Shown: positions 1-10,070 of the stretch, one piece after another
How the letters are laid out: each line of letters begins with the position of its first letter
Numbering within the stretch: position 1 is the first letter of the stretch
Source: Winogradskyella pelagia
Lineage (GTDB): Bacteria; Bacteroidota; Bacteroidia; Flavobacteriales; Flavobacteriaceae
Assembly: GCF_017581965.1 (NCBI RefSeq)
Contig: NZ_JAGEVF010000003.1
Location: 62,001 to 126,000 of the forward strand
DNA: 64,000 bases
Reading direction: 5' to 3'
Notes under the pieces: generated by a model
The model's input: the letters and a program-made list of their open reading frames with translations, nothing else
What the model was told of the DNA's origin: nothing
Databases searched by the model: none
Position numbers and translations under genes: made by a program

Positions 1-1422
1 GGCTTGGTACAAATGAATGATGAGCTAAATGTCAAACCGTGTATTGCCAAGGCTTGGACTGTAACGGATAGTGCAAGGACGTACACCTTTAATTTGAGAA
101 AGGACGTTACATTCCACAAACATCACTTATTTGGGAACGACTCAACAAGATATGTTAAAGCGAGTGATTTTGTTTACAGTTTTAATAGGTTAGCTGATAA
201 AGATTTAGCCTCTCCTGGCAGTTGGGTATTAAATAAGGTAAAACGGTTTTCTGCCGTCAACGACTCTACATTTCAAATTCAGTTAAAACAGCCATTTCCT
301 GGTTTTTTGGGCCTACTTACCATGAAATATTGCTCAGTAGTACCTAAAGAAATAGTGAGCTATTATGGCAAAGACTTTAGGTCGCACCCTGTAGGAACAG
401 GTCCTTTTCAGTTTAAACGCTGGGAAGAAAATATTAAACTCGTTTTTAGAAAAAATCCCAATTATTTTGAATTGGACAACAACGGTACTCAACTACCCTA
501 TTTAGAAGCTGTTTCTATTACGTTCTTACCAGATAAGCAGAGTGAATTTTTACAATTTGCCCAGGGTAATATCGATTTTGTTTCTGGACTAGACACTTCT
601 TATAAAGATGAGATATTAACTGCTCAAGGTAACTTAAAATCTAGCTATAAGAATGACGTTAACATGATTCGTGGGCCTTATCTAAATACAGAATATTTAG
701 CCTTTTTGATGGATTCTGACGTTGATGAAATTAAATCAGCTCCGTTACGAAAAGCTATCAATATAGGCTTTGACAGAACTAAAATGATGACCTATCTGCG
801 CAATGGTATTGGTCTCCCAGCTAATGGTGGTTTTATCCCCAAGGGTTTGCCAGGATTTGACGAAGCCATCGGTTACCGTTATAATCCAGAATTAGCTAAA
901 AACTTAATCAATGCCTACAAGGCAAAAACGGGTATTGATAACCCAGAAATTACATTAACTACCACAAGTAATTATCTAGACTTTTGTGAGTTTATACAAA
1001 GAGAACTTCAAAAAATTGGTCTTGAAGTCACTGTTGATGTAGTACCAGCATCTACGTTAAAAGATGCTAAGGCCAACGGTCAATTAGATTTTTTTAGAGC
1101 CAGTTGGATTGCTGACTATCCTGATGCCGAAAATTACCTTTCCTTATTCTACAGTAAAAACTTTGCTCCAGATGGCCCGAACTATTCCCACTACAGTAAT
1201 TCAACTTATGATGCTTTATATGAAGCTTCATATTTAGAAACAGATGTTGAAAAACGAAAGACTTTATATACTAAAATGGACTCTTTAGTAATGTCGGCTG
1301 CACCAGTAGTTCCTCTATTTTATGATGAAGTAGTACGATTTACGAGAACGTCTATTTCAGGGCTAGGAATCAATCCTGTAAATCTTCTAGAATTAAAGGC
1401 TGTAAAAAAGTCTAAAAATTAA
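1..1422 (+). CDS. ABC transporter substrate-binding protein, peptide/nickel type (5'-truncated by window)
   Basis: The reading frame is open from base 1, so the true start and any signal or lipoprotein peptide lie outside the window; 472 residues are visible from the first TTG. The protein resembles family 5 extracellular solute-binding proteins (SBP_bac_5), which deliver oligopeptides or similar solutes to an ABC importer. Visible family features are the early segment with KASDFVYSFNRL, the HPVGTGPFQF motif, the KNPNYFELDN stretch, and the C-terminal WIADYPDAENYLSLFYS region typical of DppA/OppA-like proteins. The gene ends convergently with the next one, overlapping it by 11 bases. The ligand cannot be read from the sequence, and any permease genes would be upstream of the window. 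Confidence 0.85.
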   Translation, partial: GLVQMNDELNVKPCIAKAWTVTDSARTYTFNLRKDVTFHKHHLFGNDSTRYVKASDFVYSFNRLADKDLASPGSWVLNKVKRFSAVNDSTFQIQLKQPFPGFLGLLTMKYCSVVPKEIVSYYGKDFRSHPVGTGPFQFKRWEENIKLVFRKNPNYFELDNNGTQLPYLEAVSITFLPDKQSEFLQFAQGNIDFVSGLDTSYKDEILTAQGNLKSSYKNDVNMIRGPYLNTEYLAFLMDSDVDEIKSAPLRKAINIGFDRTKMMTYLRNGIGLPANGGFIPKGLPGFDEAIGYRYNPELAKNLINAYKAKTGIDNPEITLTTTSNYLDFCEFIQRELQKIGLEVTVDVVPASTLKDAKANGQLDFFRASWIADYPDAENYLSLFYSKNFAPDGPNYSHYSNSTYDALYEASYLETDVEKRKTLYTKMDSLVMSAAPVVPLFYDEVVRFTRTSISGLGINPVNLLELKAVKKSKN

Positions 1423-2320
1423 AAAAGTAGTACAAATCATCACCACCTTCTCCCTTTAATCTTCTCGACGATAAATACCCTGTAGTTGAATCATCGTTTA
1501 AGAAAAAAGAAAAATCATCGCCTTTACTGTTTATTGGTTCTTCTAATGAAACTGGCACCTGCTGTTCATCAACAGAATTTAAATCATAACTGTAAATGTC
1601 TAAACCTCCTTTTCCACCTCTTCTATCAGAAGAGAAGTATAATTTGTTGTCAGCACTAACAAAAGGAAAAATCTCAGTTCTAGAAGAATTGATAGTTTCG
1701 TTCAGTTTAATGATTTCTCCATAATTTTCATGTTCAGAAGATACAGAAACCTTGTATAAATCTGATTTGCCTTTAGTTCCTCTAATATCTGCAATAAAAT
1801 AAAGCGTTCTACCATCTGGACTAAGTGCTGGATGCGCAAAATTGTTATTAGGATCACAAAAAGGAAGTGCAGTGAAATTGGTCCAACCTTTCCCTTCTTC
1901 ATACTCAGCACGCTGAATTAATAGATTGTAAGTTGTGATACCTTTTAACTTGTTAGTGCCCTTACCACTATGATTAGTGGTGAAATACATAAATTTTCCA
2001 TCTTTTGAAAATGTCGCTGCAGACATATTAAACTGCCCAAGCTCTGTTTTATCTATAGGTTTAGAATCAATAAGTTCACCGTTACTATTTGGTTTGGCCG
2101 TATACATAGTGTATACAAAACCCGAATACTTGTCCTTAATTGGTCTGCCGCGTTTTGTTGTAAGGTTATGGCTATAATATACTACGTCGCCTACTTGCCT
2201 TGCGGCAAAGTGGTCTAGGTCAGAATTTAAACTTAAATTTTTAACTTCAACCTCATTCCGCTGTGAAAAACACAACGTCGTTATTAGTAGGAAAATGCTT
2301 GTAATTTGGGATGTCTTCAT
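1412..2320 (-). CDS. Secreted PD40/WD40-like beta-propeller protein
   Basis: This is a 302-residue protein with an N-terminal signal peptide (about residues 1-19, ending near CFSQ). It has repeated propeller strands of the PD40 type: ALSPDGRTLYFIADIRG near residue 165, then FPFVSADNKLYFSSDRRGG near residue 218, and a last strand GYLSSRRLKGEGGDDLYYF. PD40 repeats are common in Bacteroidota envelope proteins, often fused to OmpA domains, but no OmpA domain is present here. The gene begins 2 bases after the stop of the GlmU-like gene, so the two are probably co-transcribed. The role is unknown; a periplasmic or surface binding function is the safest inference. Confidence 0.75.
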   Translation of the reverse strand: MKTSQITSIFLLITTLCFSQRNEVEVKNLSLNSDLDHFAARQVGDVVYYSHNLTTKRGRPIKDKYSGFVYTMYTAKPNSNGELIDSKPIDKTELGQFNMSAATFSKDGKFMYFTTNHSGKGTNKLKGITTYNLLIQRAEYEEGKGWTNFTALPFCDPNNNFAHPALSPDGRTLYFIADIRGTKGKSDLYKVSVSSEHENYGEIIKLNETINSSRTEIFPFVSADNKLYFSSDRRGGKGGLDIYSYDLNSVDEQQVPVSLEEPINSKGDDFSFFLNDDSTTGYLSSRRLKGEGGDDLYYFFNF

Positions 2321-2322
2321 AT

Positions 2323-3498
2323 TTATTCTCTTCTATAGGTCTTTGTCTCTTCAAAAACATGCTCTAAAATCGCTCTGTCTTTGTTTGTAAAGGCTTCGTT
2401 GCGTCTAGACATAACCACCGCAGCAACTTCAAAAGCTTTACTGGTTTTGTAGGTTACAAAACCTTTGCTTCCACCCCAAGAAAAACTTGGAACAAAATTT
2501 CTTGGAAAGCCACTACCAAAGATATTGGCACTTACCCCAACAACTGTACCAGTATTAAACATAGTGTTAATGCCGCACTTACTGTGATCTCCCATCATAA
2601 GCCCACAGAACTGAAGTCCTGTTTTAGCAAAACCTCCAGACTTATAATCCCACAGTCTAACTTCAGCGTAATTATTCTTAAGATTACTATTATTGGTATC
2701 TGCTCCTAAATTGCACCACTCCCCTAGTACAGAATTTCCAAGAAAACCATCATGGCCCTTGTTAGAAAAACCAAATAACACTGAGTTATTAACCTCACCA
2801 CCTACTTTACAGTGAGGGCCAATTGTGGTTGGTCCATAAATTTTTGAAGCTAATTTCACGGTTGCATTATGGCAAAGAGCAAAGGGCCCGCGAATAACTG
2901 AACCCTCCATAATTTCTGAATCCTTACCAATATAGATTGGACCATTGCTTGCATTTAGAGTGACAAAGTTCAATTCTGCACCATTCTCTATAAAAATATT
3001 CTCAGGGTTAATTGCGTTTACGGTAGAAGGAATAGGCTGTGACGTTTTTGAAGCAGTCATCAACTGAAAATCATCAGCAATCGCGGCTCCATTCTTAGAA
3101 AAGATATCCCAAGTATATTCTATTTTAAGAATCTCTCCTTGAAATTCTACAGCTTCAAATTTTGAGAAATCAGAAACTTCCTCACCTTCTTTCACAAAAA
3201 AGGCTATAACATCTTCGTCTTTAAATATGGCCTGATTATGCTTTAAATTCTTGATCTGTTCAACAGCCTCAAGATTAGGAAGGAATGAAGCATTTATCAT
3301 AATATTCTCTTCCATTTCTACCATTGGAAATTTAACAGATAGGTAATCTTCAGTGACAGTAGTAGTGGTATATTCTAAATAAGATTCCCATTTTTGGCGA
3401 ATAGTTAAGATGCCTACCCTTATTTCTGCAACAGGTCTGGTAAACGTAAAAGGCAATAAATTATTACGATATGGCCCGTCAAATAATATATAGTTCAT
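2323..3498 (-). CDS. GlmU-family sugar nucleotidyltransferase-like protein
   Basis: This 391-residue protein has a nucleotidyltransferase-like N-terminal half and a C-terminal left-handed beta-helix of hexapeptide repeats (about residues 190-330, such as the region around GPTTIGPHCKVGGEV). It matches the Bacteroidota family of putative sugar nucleotidyltransferases (NTP_transf_4), relatives of GlmU. The N-terminus begins NYILFDGPYRNNLLPFTFTRP instead of the usual LAAGxGTRM nucleotide loop, so the classical pyrophosphorylase signature is missing and the substrate is uncertain. It lies between the L31 terminator and the PD40 gene on the same strand. A role in cell-wall or envelope sugar activation is likely by family, but unproven. 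Confidence 0.75.
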   Translation of the reverse strand: MNYILFDGPYRNNLLPFTFTRPVAEIRVGILTIRQKWESYLEYTTTTVTEDYLSVKFPMVEMEENIMINASFLPNLEAVEQIKNLKHNQAIFKDEDVIAFFVKEGEEVSDFSKFEAVEFQGEILKIEYTWDIFSKNGAAIADDFQLMTASKTSQPIPSTVNAINPENIFIENGAELNFVTLNASNGPIYIGKDSEIMEGSVIRGPFALCHNATVKLASKIYGPTTIGPHCKVGGEVNNSVLFGFSNKGHDGFLGNSVLGEWCNLGADTNNSNLKNNYAEVRLWDYKSGGFAKTGLQFCGLMMGDHSKCGINTMFNTGTVVGVSANIFGSGFPRNFVPSFSWGGSKGFVTYKTSKAFEVAAVVMSRRNEAFTNKDRAILEHVFEETKTYRRE

Positions 3499-3549
3499 AA
3501 TACTGCAGCTTCAAATGGTTACTCAAATGTAGTTGAATTGATTAAAACA

Positions 3550-3581
3550 AAAAAGCCTTTCAGTTGAGTGAAAGGCTTTTT
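3550..3581 (-). terminator. Intrinsic terminator after rpmE2
   Basis: A perfect 13-bp stem (AAAAAGCCTTTCA / TGAAAGGCTTTTT) with a 6-base loop lies 22 bases beyond the L31 stop codon. On the minus strand it ends in a T-run. It separates L31 from the GlmU-like gene. Confidence 0.85.
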
Positions 3582-3603
3582 CGTTAATCCGGTTATAAGA
3601 TTA

Positions 3604-3855
3604 CTATTTTTTAAACTTGGCGTATTTGTTTTTAAACTTGTCAATACGACCAGCTGTATCTACCAACTTAGACTTACCTGTATAATACGGATGTGACGTT
3701 CTAGAAATTTCCAATTTCACTAATGGATAATCTACACCATCAACATCAATCGTTTCATTAGTTTCAACCGTAGATTTAGCTAAAAAAACATCGTCGTTTG
3801 ACATGTCTTTAAAAGCTACTATTCTAAAATTTTCTGGATGTATTCCTGCTTTCAT
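3604..3855 (-). CDS. rpmE2: Type B 50S ribosomal protein L31
   Basis: This is an 83-residue ribosomal protein of the large subunit. The core [11 protein letters not shown] at the start, the [20 protein letters not shown] stretch and the basic C-terminus identify L31. There is no CxxC zinc motif, so this is the zinc-independent type B form. The open frame extends 14 codons further upstream, but the family start and the promoter position (TSS expected near 3890) favour the ATG at 3855. A strong Bacteroidota promoter lies just upstream and a strong terminator follows, so this is a monocistronic gene. Confidence 0.93.
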   Translation of the reverse strand: MKAGIHPENFRIVAFKDMSNDDVFLAKSTVETNETIDVDGVDYPLVKLEISRTSHPYYTGKSKLVDTAGRIDKFKNKYAKFKK

Positions 3856-3894
3856 CACTAAAGTCTTTAAATAATATTCGATTTTTTCGAGGTG

Positions 3895-3924
3895 CAAATT
3901 TAATTATTTTTTAGAATATTGCAA
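3895..3924 (-). promoter_or_regulatory. Bacteroidota-type promoter of rpmE2
   Basis: On the minus strand there is a TTG at 3924-3922, exactly 19 bases, then TAAATTTG at 3902-3895. This is a full match to the -33 (TTG) and -7 (TAnnTTTG) elements of the Bacteroidota primary sigma factor. The predicted transcript would start near 3890, about 35 bases before the rpmE2 ATG. Confidence 0.75.
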
Positions 3925-4015
3925 TTATTTATGTTTAATTTATTTCATAATACTTGTGTAACATTTATGTATCTTTAGGTACTAACTAAGCGAATAACTA
4001 AAATCAACTATACAA

Positions 4016-4546
4016 ATGGAAAAATCATTACGTTCGTCGGCAGTACAATATGGTCTATATGTAGGGCTTATTCTGTCAGCATTTACAATTGTGGCATATG
4101 CTGTTAATTTAGAATTATTGACTAAGTGGTGGCTAGGTATTATTTTATTTCTTGTAATTATAATTATGGGCATTGTTTCAACTGCAAAAGCCAGAGGTTT
4201 ATTAAATGGATTTATATCATTTAAACAGGCTTTTACCGCTTGGTTTATTACCATTGTTGTAGGGATTGGTATTAGTACTCTAGTTAATATCTTAATTTTT
4301 AATGTCATCGATCCAGAAGCTGCTGAAATGGTTAAACAAGCAAGTATTGAGGCTTCAGTTTTGATGATGGAGAACTTTGGCGCACCACAAGAAACAATTG
4401 ACCAAACAATTGCTGAAATAGAAAAGACCAACCAATTTGCAGTAGGCAACCTATTAAAATCCTTAGCGTTCCAGTTCTTGTTCTACGCGGTTATTGGTTT
4501 AATTGTTGCCTTGATTATGAAAAAATCAGACCCAGACGCAGCTTAA
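4016..4546 (+). CDS. DUF4199 family membrane protein
   Basis: This 176-residue integral membrane protein has four hydrophobic segments: about residues 12-32, 38-58, 75-97 and 148-170. A charged loop (residues 100-145, containing APQETIDQTIAEIEK) lies before the last segment. The layout, with the short basic motif after TM2 (STAKARGLLNGFISFKQAF), matches the DUF4199 family widespread in Bacteroidota. The function is unknown. It sits 46 bases upstream of a glycosyltransferase and heads the run of four same-strand genes to 9175, so an envelope role is a reasonable guess. Confidence 0.8.
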   Translation: MEKSLRSSAVQYGLYVGLILSAFTIVAYAVNLELLTKWWLGIILFLVIIIMGIVSTAKARGLLNGFISFKQAFTAWFITIVVGIGISTLVNILIFNVIDPEAAEMVKQASIEASVLMMENFGAPQETIDQTIAEIEKTNQFAVGNLLKSLAFQFLFYAVIGLIVALIMKKSDPDAA

Positions 4547-4592
4547 AATTTATTGGTTATTTTTGAGGTCAAATAGATTTTGACACCAACGT

Positions 4593-5543
4593 ATGGACAT
4601 ATCAGTAGTTATACCGCTACTTAACGAGGAGGAATCCTTAAACGAATTATACGATTGGATTGCATCTGTGATGCAGTCCAATTCCTTTTCCTATGAAATT
4701 TTATTTATTGACGATGGAAGTACTGACAATTCGTGGGAGATTATTGAAGCCTTATGTCAGAATCATAAAGAGGTTAAAGGCATTCGTTTTTTAAAGAACT
4801 TTGGCAAATCTCAAGCCCTTCATGCCGGTTTTGAAAAAGCCACTGGAGACGTAGTTATAACCATGGATGCAGATTTGCAAGATAATCCAGAAGAAATTCC
4901 AGAGTTATTTCAATTGGTTACTAAAGAAGGTTATGATTTGGTTTCTGGTTGGAAAAAGAAACGTTTTGACTCTGTTATTACAAAAAACCTACCATCAAAA
5001 TTATTTAATTGGGCTGCAAGGCGCACCTCCGGTGTTCATCTACACGACTTTAATTGTGGCTTAAAAGCGTATAAACAATCTGTAGTAAAACATATTGATG
5101 TTTACGGTGAGATGCACCGCTATATTCCAGTTTTAGCAAAAAATGCTGGGTTTAACAACATTGGTGAAAAAATTGTGAAACATCAAGCACGAAAATATGG
5201 CAAAACTAAATTTGGAATGAGCCGGTTTATTAATGGTTTTTTAGATCTTATAACGGTTTGGTTCATTTCCCGATTTGGACGCAGGCCAATGCATTTATTC
5301 GGAGCTTTGGGAGTTTTAATGTTTCTCATTGGATTTGGCTTTGCGTTTTATCTTGGTGTAGACAAGTTATTTATAAATCCAACAGGACGTCTTATAACCC
5401 AACGTCCACAGTTCTATATCGCCCTATCCACCATGGTAATTGGGTCGCAGTTTTTTATTGCCGGATTTTTAGGTGAGCTTATATTACGATCAAAAAAACA
5501 ACAGAAACGCTATCTGATTAAAGATTCAATAAATTTACCTTAA
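4593..5543 (+). CDS. Family 2 glycosyltransferase with two C-terminal membrane segments
   Basis: This 316-residue enzyme is of the DPM1/ArnC/GtrB type, which transfers a sugar from a nucleotide donor to a polyprenyl phosphate at the inner membrane face. The N-terminal GT-A fold shows SVVIPLLNEEESL at the start, FIDDGSTDNSW near residue 40, and the metal-binding MDADLQDNPEEIP near residue 92. Two transmembrane helices follow (about residues 234-256 and 274-297), as in the polyprenyl-phosphate glycosyltransferases. It lies between a DUF4199 gene and a phosphosugar mutase, which fits the making of sugar-lipid precursors. The donor sugar cannot be told from sequence. Confidence 0.88.
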   Translation: MDISVVIPLLNEEESLNELYDWIASVMQSNSFSYEILFIDDGSTDNSWEIIEALCQNHKEVKGIRFLKNFGKSQALHAGFEKATGDVVITMDADLQDNPEEIPELFQLVTKEGYDLVSGWKKKRFDSVITKNLPSKLFNWAARRTSGVHLHDFNCGLKAYKQSVVKHIDVYGEMHRYIPVLAKNAGFNNIGEKIVKHQARKYGKTKFGMSRFINGFLDLITVWFISRFGRRPMHLFGALGVLMFLIGFGFAFYLGVDKLFINPTGRLITQRPQFYIALSTMVIGSQFFIAGFLGELILRSKKQQKRYLIKDSINLP

Positions 5544-5617
5544 TTTTTTCAGATAATAATCTTAACATAAAATCCTAATGTAGTAATTGATTAAATTTAC
5601 ACTACAATTTTAATATC

Positions 5618-7345
5618 ATGATTTATATAAAACCTGAGATTTTAGACCGAGTCAATTCTTGGTTAACCCCTGTATTTGATGAAAAAATTCAAAAAGAAAT
5701 TAAACACCTAATAGCCTCAAATCCAAAAGACCTAGAGGAAAGTTTTTACAAGGATTTAGAATTTGGTACTGGAGGTATGCGAGGGATTATGGGACCTGGC
5801 ACAAATCGGATTAACAAATACACACTAGGAAAAAACACACAGGGATTAAGTAATTACCTCAAGGCATACTTCCCAGATGACGCTTTAAAAGTGGCCATTG
5901 CCTATGATTGCAGGCACAATAGTAAGGCTTTTGGAAAAATCGTAGCTGATGTATTTTCTGCAAACGGTATTAAAGTGTACTTATTTGAGGATTTGCGACC
6001 TACTCCGGAGTTATCATTTGCGTTAAAATATCTTAATTGCCATTGCGGAATTGTATTAACGGCTTCTCACAATCCTCCAGAGTATAACGGTTATAAAGTG
6101 TATTGGCAAGATGGCGGACAATTAGTGCCTCCGCAAGATAAAGAAATCGTTAATGAAATTAATTCTCTTAGCTATTCTGACATTGCATTTGATGCCAATC
6201 TTAATCTAATAGAATATATAGGGAAAGAAATAGATGATATTTTTATAAATGAATCTATAAAAAATGGAAGCGCAAATACCTCATCGGAGGCAAAAGAGAA
6301 TTTAAACATAGTATTTACCTCATTGCACGGAACTTCAATAATGTCTATTCCAGAAACATTACAACGCGCTGGTTACACCAGTGTGAATATCGTCGAAGAA
6401 CAACGCAATCCAAATGGTGATTTTCCTACTGTAACATCCCCAAATCCCGAAGAACCAGAAGCTCTTAAAATGGCTATGGAATTGGCTGAGAAAACCAATG
6501 GTGATATTGTCATTGGCACCGATCCAGATTGTGACCGTTTAGGTGTTGTGGTTAGAAATCTAGAAAATGAATTGGTAATCCTAAATGGAAACCAAACCAT
6601 GATGTTAATGACAGACTTTCTGTTGAAGCAATGGAGGAATTCTGGTAAAATTAAAGGAAAAGAGTTTGTAGCCTCTACTATCGTCTCAACGCCTATGATG
6701 TCAGTTTTAGCTGAGGCATATAACGTAGAATGTAAAATAGGTCTTACGGGTTTTAAGTGGATAGCAAAAATGATCAAAGACTTCCCAGAATTAGATTTTA
6801 TTGGTGGTGGTGAAGAGAGTTTTGGTTATATGGTTGGCGATTTTGTAAGAGATAAGGATGCTGTAACATCTACACTTCTGGCTTGTGAAATTGCGGCACA
6901 AGCCAAAGAAAAGGGCAAGACCATGTATGAAGAGTTGATTGACCTATACATAAAACACGGCTTCTATAAAGAGCGGTTAATATCCTTGACAAAAAAAGGA
7001 ATTGAAGGTGCTACTGAAATTCAGCAAATGATGATTGACGCTAGAGAACACCCTTTAAAAAAGGTTAATGGTTCTAAAGTAATTCGGATTGAGGATTACC
7101 AATTATCTATTGCAAAAGATTTTATCGAAGGAACAGAACAATCTATTGAGATACCTAAATCCAATGTATTGATTTATTATACTGAAGATGGTAGTAAAAT
7201 TGCATTAAGACCAAGTGGAACCGAACCAAAAATTAAATTCTACATTAGTGTTAACGCCAAATTAGTCAATATGTCTGATTTTGAACAAACGGAGCAATTT
7301 TTGGAAAACCGTATTGAAGCTATCCTGAAGGATATGAATTTATAA
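5618..7345 (+). CDS. Phospho-sugar mutase (phosphoglucomutase/phosphomannomutase)
   Basis: This 575-residue cytosolic enzyme of the alpha-D-phosphohexomutase superfamily interconverts sugar 1- and 6-phosphates. All four signatures are visible: the phosphoserine loop [13 protein letters not shown] near residue 148, the metal loop [10 protein letters not shown] near residue 303, the sugar-binding loop GGEESFGYM near residue 395, and the phosphate-binding loop [11 protein letters not shown] near residue 530. The length fits the PGM2-like bacterial group. The ATG at 5618 starts the conserved N-terminal region. The downstream ABC exporter begins 3 bases after the stop, so the two are surely co-transcribed. 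Substrate preference (glucose, mannose or a pentose) is open. Confidence 0.92.
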   Translation: MIYIKPEILDRVNSWLTPVFDEKIQKEIKHLIASNPKDLEESFYKDLEFGTGGMRGIMGPGTNRINKYTLGKNTQGLSNYLKAYFPDDALKVAIAYDCRHNSKAFGKIVADVFSANGIKVYLFEDLRPTPELSFALKYLNCHCGIVLTASHNPPEYNGYKVYWQDGGQLVPPQDKEIVNEINSLSYSDIAFDANLNLIEYIGKEIDDIFINESIKNGSANTSSEAKENLNIVFTSLHGTSIMSIPETLQRAGYTSVNIVEEQRNPNGDFPTVTSPNPEEPEALKMAMELAEKTNGDIVIGTDPDCDRLGVVVRNLENELVILNGNQTMMLMTDFLLKQWRNSGKIKGKEFVASTIVSTPMMSVLAEAYNVECKIGLTGFKWIAKMIKDFPELDFIGGGEESFGYMVGDFVRDKDAVTSTLLACEIAAQAKEKGKTMYEELIDLYIKHGFYKERLISLTKKGIEGATEIQQMMIDAREHPLKKVNGSKVIRIEDYQLSIAKDFIEGTEQSIEIPKSNVLIYYTEDGSKIALRPSGTEPKIKFYISVNAKLVNMSDFEQTEQFLENRIEAILKDMNL

Positions 7346-7348
7346 TAG

Positions 7349-9175
7349 ATGAATTATATAAAAAAACTTATCCCTTTTGCCCTGCCCTACAAAAGGTACG
7401 CCTATCTCAATATCTTCTTTAATGTTTTATATGCCTTATTTAGCACTTTATCCTTCGTAGCGTTAATACCTGTTTTTAAAGTTATTTTTAGTGATCAGCG
7501 TGTGGTGACAAACAAACCACAGTGGCAAGGTTGGTTTGAGCTTCAGAGCTATGGCGAGGACTATTTAAATTATATCATTGTAGATAGCATTGAGAAGTAT
7601 GGAGATTTTAAGGTGTTAATGATTATGGTTGCTATAATCATTAGCATGTTTCTTTTAAAAAATCTTTCAAACTATTTCGCCATGTACTTTATCACATTTT
7701 TAAGAAATGGCGTATTAAAAGATTTAAGAAATAAACTTTATAACAAAATCGTTAGCTTACCTCTAGCCTTTTATTCGGAGAAATCTAAAGGCGATACCAT
7801 TTCTAGGGTCAGTGGTGATGTCGACGAAGTAAGAAATTCATTTTTAGCCATCTTAGAAATGATAGTTAGAGAACCTTTAACCATATTGTTCTCCTTGGTT
7901 ACTATGCTTATTTTGAGCTTAAAGCTTACAGTATTTGTCTTAATATTTATACCGCTTTCTGGTTTTTTAATTTCAAGAATCGGCAAATCTTTAAAGAAAG
8001 GCTCTTTAAACGTGCAAACTGAGCAAGGTGTTTTTCTATCGGTATTAGAAGAAACCATGACTGGCCTGAGAATTATAAAGGCTTTCAATGTAGAGAAAAT
8101 GTTCTCCAAGAAGTTTGAAGACAGCAATGAGCGCTTTTACACCTACTCTAACAGCCTGCTTAACAGGCAAAATTTGGCATCACCTTTAAGTGAGTTACTA
8201 GGTATCATTGTTATTGGTATTTTATTGGTTTATGGTGGTTACTTGGTATTCATAGACCAAACCATGGATGCGAGTTTCTTTGTAGGTTATATCACCTTAG
8301 CCTATAATATTTTAACACCGGCTAAAGCTATTTCAAAAGCTAGTTATAGCGTTAAACGTGGTGATGGTGCCGCTAACAGAATCTTAGAGTTCCTGGAAAC
8401 TGACGTGAGCATTAAAGAAGCGGAAAATCCAATTGAAAAAGACAGCTTCGAAAAAGAATTGGCCTTAGAGCACGTGTCTTTTAAATATGAAGACGAGTAT
8501 GTTCTTAAAGACTTCAATTTAACAATACCTAAAGGGAAAGCTATTGCATTAGTGGGACAATCTGGTAGTGGCAAAAGTACAATAGCCAATTTAGTAACAC
8601 GTTTCTATGACGTTAATGAAGGCCATATATCTATAGACGGTGTTAATATCAAAGCCTTGTCTAAAAAATCACTTAGAGATTTTTTAGGTCTGGTAAATCA
8701 AGATTCTATTCTTTTTAATGATACGATTGCCAATAACCTTAAAGTAGGTAAAGAAGACGCCAATGAAAAAGAAATGATTGAGGCTTTAAAAGTGGCTAAT
8801 GCTTGGGAGTTTGTAAAAGATTTACCAAAAGGCATACACACAAATATTGGTGATGGAGGAGGAAAAATATCGGGAGGTCAAAAACAACGCATAAATATTG
8901 CAAGAGCGGTATTAAAAAACCCTCCTATAATGATTCTCGATGAGGCAACTTCTGCTCTAGATACAGAAAGTGAGAAATTGGTTCAAGATGCGCTAGAAAA
9001 TATGATGAAAAACAGAACATCAATTGTTATTGCACATCGATTATCTACTATACAAAATGCAGACCTAATTGTAGTGATGCAAAAAGGTGAAATAGCCGAA
9101 AAAGGAACACACACCGCATTACTTAAGAAAAATGGTATCTACAAGAAATTAGTAGAGATGCAAAGTTTCGATTAA
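7349..9175 (+). CDS. MsbA-like ABC exporter (fused membrane and ATPase domains)
   Basis: This 608-residue half-transporter would act as a homodimer in the inner membrane. An N-terminal six-helix exporter domain (about residues 1-330) is followed by an ATPase domain. The ATPase shows Walker A GQSGSGKST near residue 402, the signature SGGQKQR near 508, Walker B IMILDEATSALD near 526, and the H-loop AHRLST. The closest named group is the lipid A flippase MsbA / multidrug exporters. With the glycosyltransferase and mutase just upstream, lipid-linked sugar or lipid export is plausible. A strong terminator follows, closing the operon. Confidence 0.88.
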   Translation: MNYIKKLIPFALPYKRYAYLNIFFNVLYALFSTLSFVALIPVFKVIFSDQRVVTNKPQWQGWFELQSYGEDYLNYIIVDSIEKYGDFKVLMIMVAIIISMFLLKNLSNYFAMYFITFLRNGVLKDLRNKLYNKIVSLPLAFYSEKSKGDTISRVSGDVDEVRNSFLAILEMIVREPLTILFSLVTMLILSLKLTVFVLIFIPLSGFLISRIGKSLKKGSLNVQTEQGVFLSVLEETMTGLRIIKAFNVEKMFSKKFEDSNERFYTYSNSLLNRQNLASPLSELLGIIVIGILLVYGGYLVFIDQTMDASFFVGYITLAYNILTPAKAISKASYSVKRGDGAANRILEFLETDVSIKEAENPIEKDSFEKELALEHVSFKYEDEYVLKDFNLTIPKGKAIALVGQSGSGKSTIANLVTRFYDVNEGHISIDGVNIKALSKKSLRDFLGLVNQDSILFNDTIANNLKVGKEDANEKEMIEALKVANAWEFVKDLPKGIHTNIGDGGGKISGGQKQRINIARAVLKNPPIMILDEATSALDTESEKLVQDALENMMKNRTSIVIAHRLSTIQNADLIVVMQKGEIAEKGTHTALLKKNGIYKKLVEMQSFD

Positions 9176-9199
9176 GCACATAAAAAATACACAATGAAA

Positions 9200-9232
9200 A
9201 AGGATGCACTGTTACGTGCATCCTTCTCTTTT
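9200..9232 (+). terminator. Intrinsic terminator after the ABC exporter
   Basis: A 10-bp perfect stem (AAGGATGCAC / GTGCATCCTT) with a 6-base loop is followed by TCTCTTTTG, 24 bases after the exporter stop. It ends the operon that started with the DUF4199 gene. Confidence 0.8.
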
Positions 9233-9464
9233 GTTACCAGATTTGGGGACACTGGTAACGGTTAATAGGTTAAGCAGGTCAAACATATAACAAAAAAGTA
9301 TACCAAACAAGAAAAATATGCATTTTATCGTATTTTTATTACATTTTATCGATAATATTTAACTTATTTATTTGATTATAAGTTACTTACGTTTTTTAAA
9401 AAAAATTTCACTTTTTTATTAAACTTTAAATGTTTTATTTGGTCTAAGAGTAAACGCGAATTAT

Positions 9465-10007
9465 TTGACCAGTGAATCTCAATTTATAACGCGGTTGCAA
9501 AATCCGGCATCCAAAGAAACAGCCTTTAGAGAACTTTTAAATCTTTACAAGGAGCGGTTATATTGGCATATTAGAAAGATTGTAGTTAGTCATGACGATG
9601 CTGATGATGTTCTTCAAAACACCTTTATTAAAGTGTATAGAAGTATTGATAATTTCAAAGGAGAAAGCAAATTGTATTCATGGCTCTACAGAATTGCCAC
9701 GAACGAATCTATAACCTTTATTAAAAAAAATGCAAAGCGATTACAAATTAGCGATGAAGAACATCAAAATAACGCCATTAATAATTTGCAGGCCGATGTT
9801 TATTTTGAAGGTGATGAAATCCAATTAAAACTACAACAAGCCATAGCTTCCTTACCACAGAAACAACAGTTAGTATTTAACATGAAATACTTCGACAATA
9901 TAAAGTATAAGGATATGGCTGAAATTTTAGACACTAGTGAAGGCGCCTTAAAAGCATCATATCATATTGCGGTAAAGAAAATAGAGGGCTTTTTAACTGA
10001 AGATTAA
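9465..10007 (+). CDS. ECF-type RNA polymerase sigma factor
   Basis: This 180-residue sigma-70 family regulator has only regions 2 and 4. Region 2 spans about residues 22-85 (DDADDVLQNTFIKVYRSID, then SWLYRIATNESI). Region 4 spans about residues 120-172 (LPQKQQLVFNMKYFDN, then the helix-turn-helix around EILDTSEGALKASYHIAVKKI). The only start consistent with the family length is a TTG at 9465; the nearby ATG at 9430 is out of frame and stops at once. The next two genes, a membrane protein and a Spy-like periplasmic protein, run in the same direction and probably form its sensing circuit. Confidence 0.88.
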   Translation: MTSESQFITRLQNPASKETAFRELLNLYKERLYWHIRKIVVSHDDADDVLQNTFIKVYRSIDNFKGESKLYSWLYRIATNESITFIKKNAKRLQISDEEHQNNAINNLQADVYFEGDEIQLKLQQAIASLPQKQQLVFNMKYFDNIKYKDMAEILDTSEGALKASYHIAVKKIEGFLTED

Positions 10008-10070
10008 ACCAAATTGAAAAAACGAAGTCTTATATGTAGATAAGAAGGTTTCAACAAATGAAATCAAACC

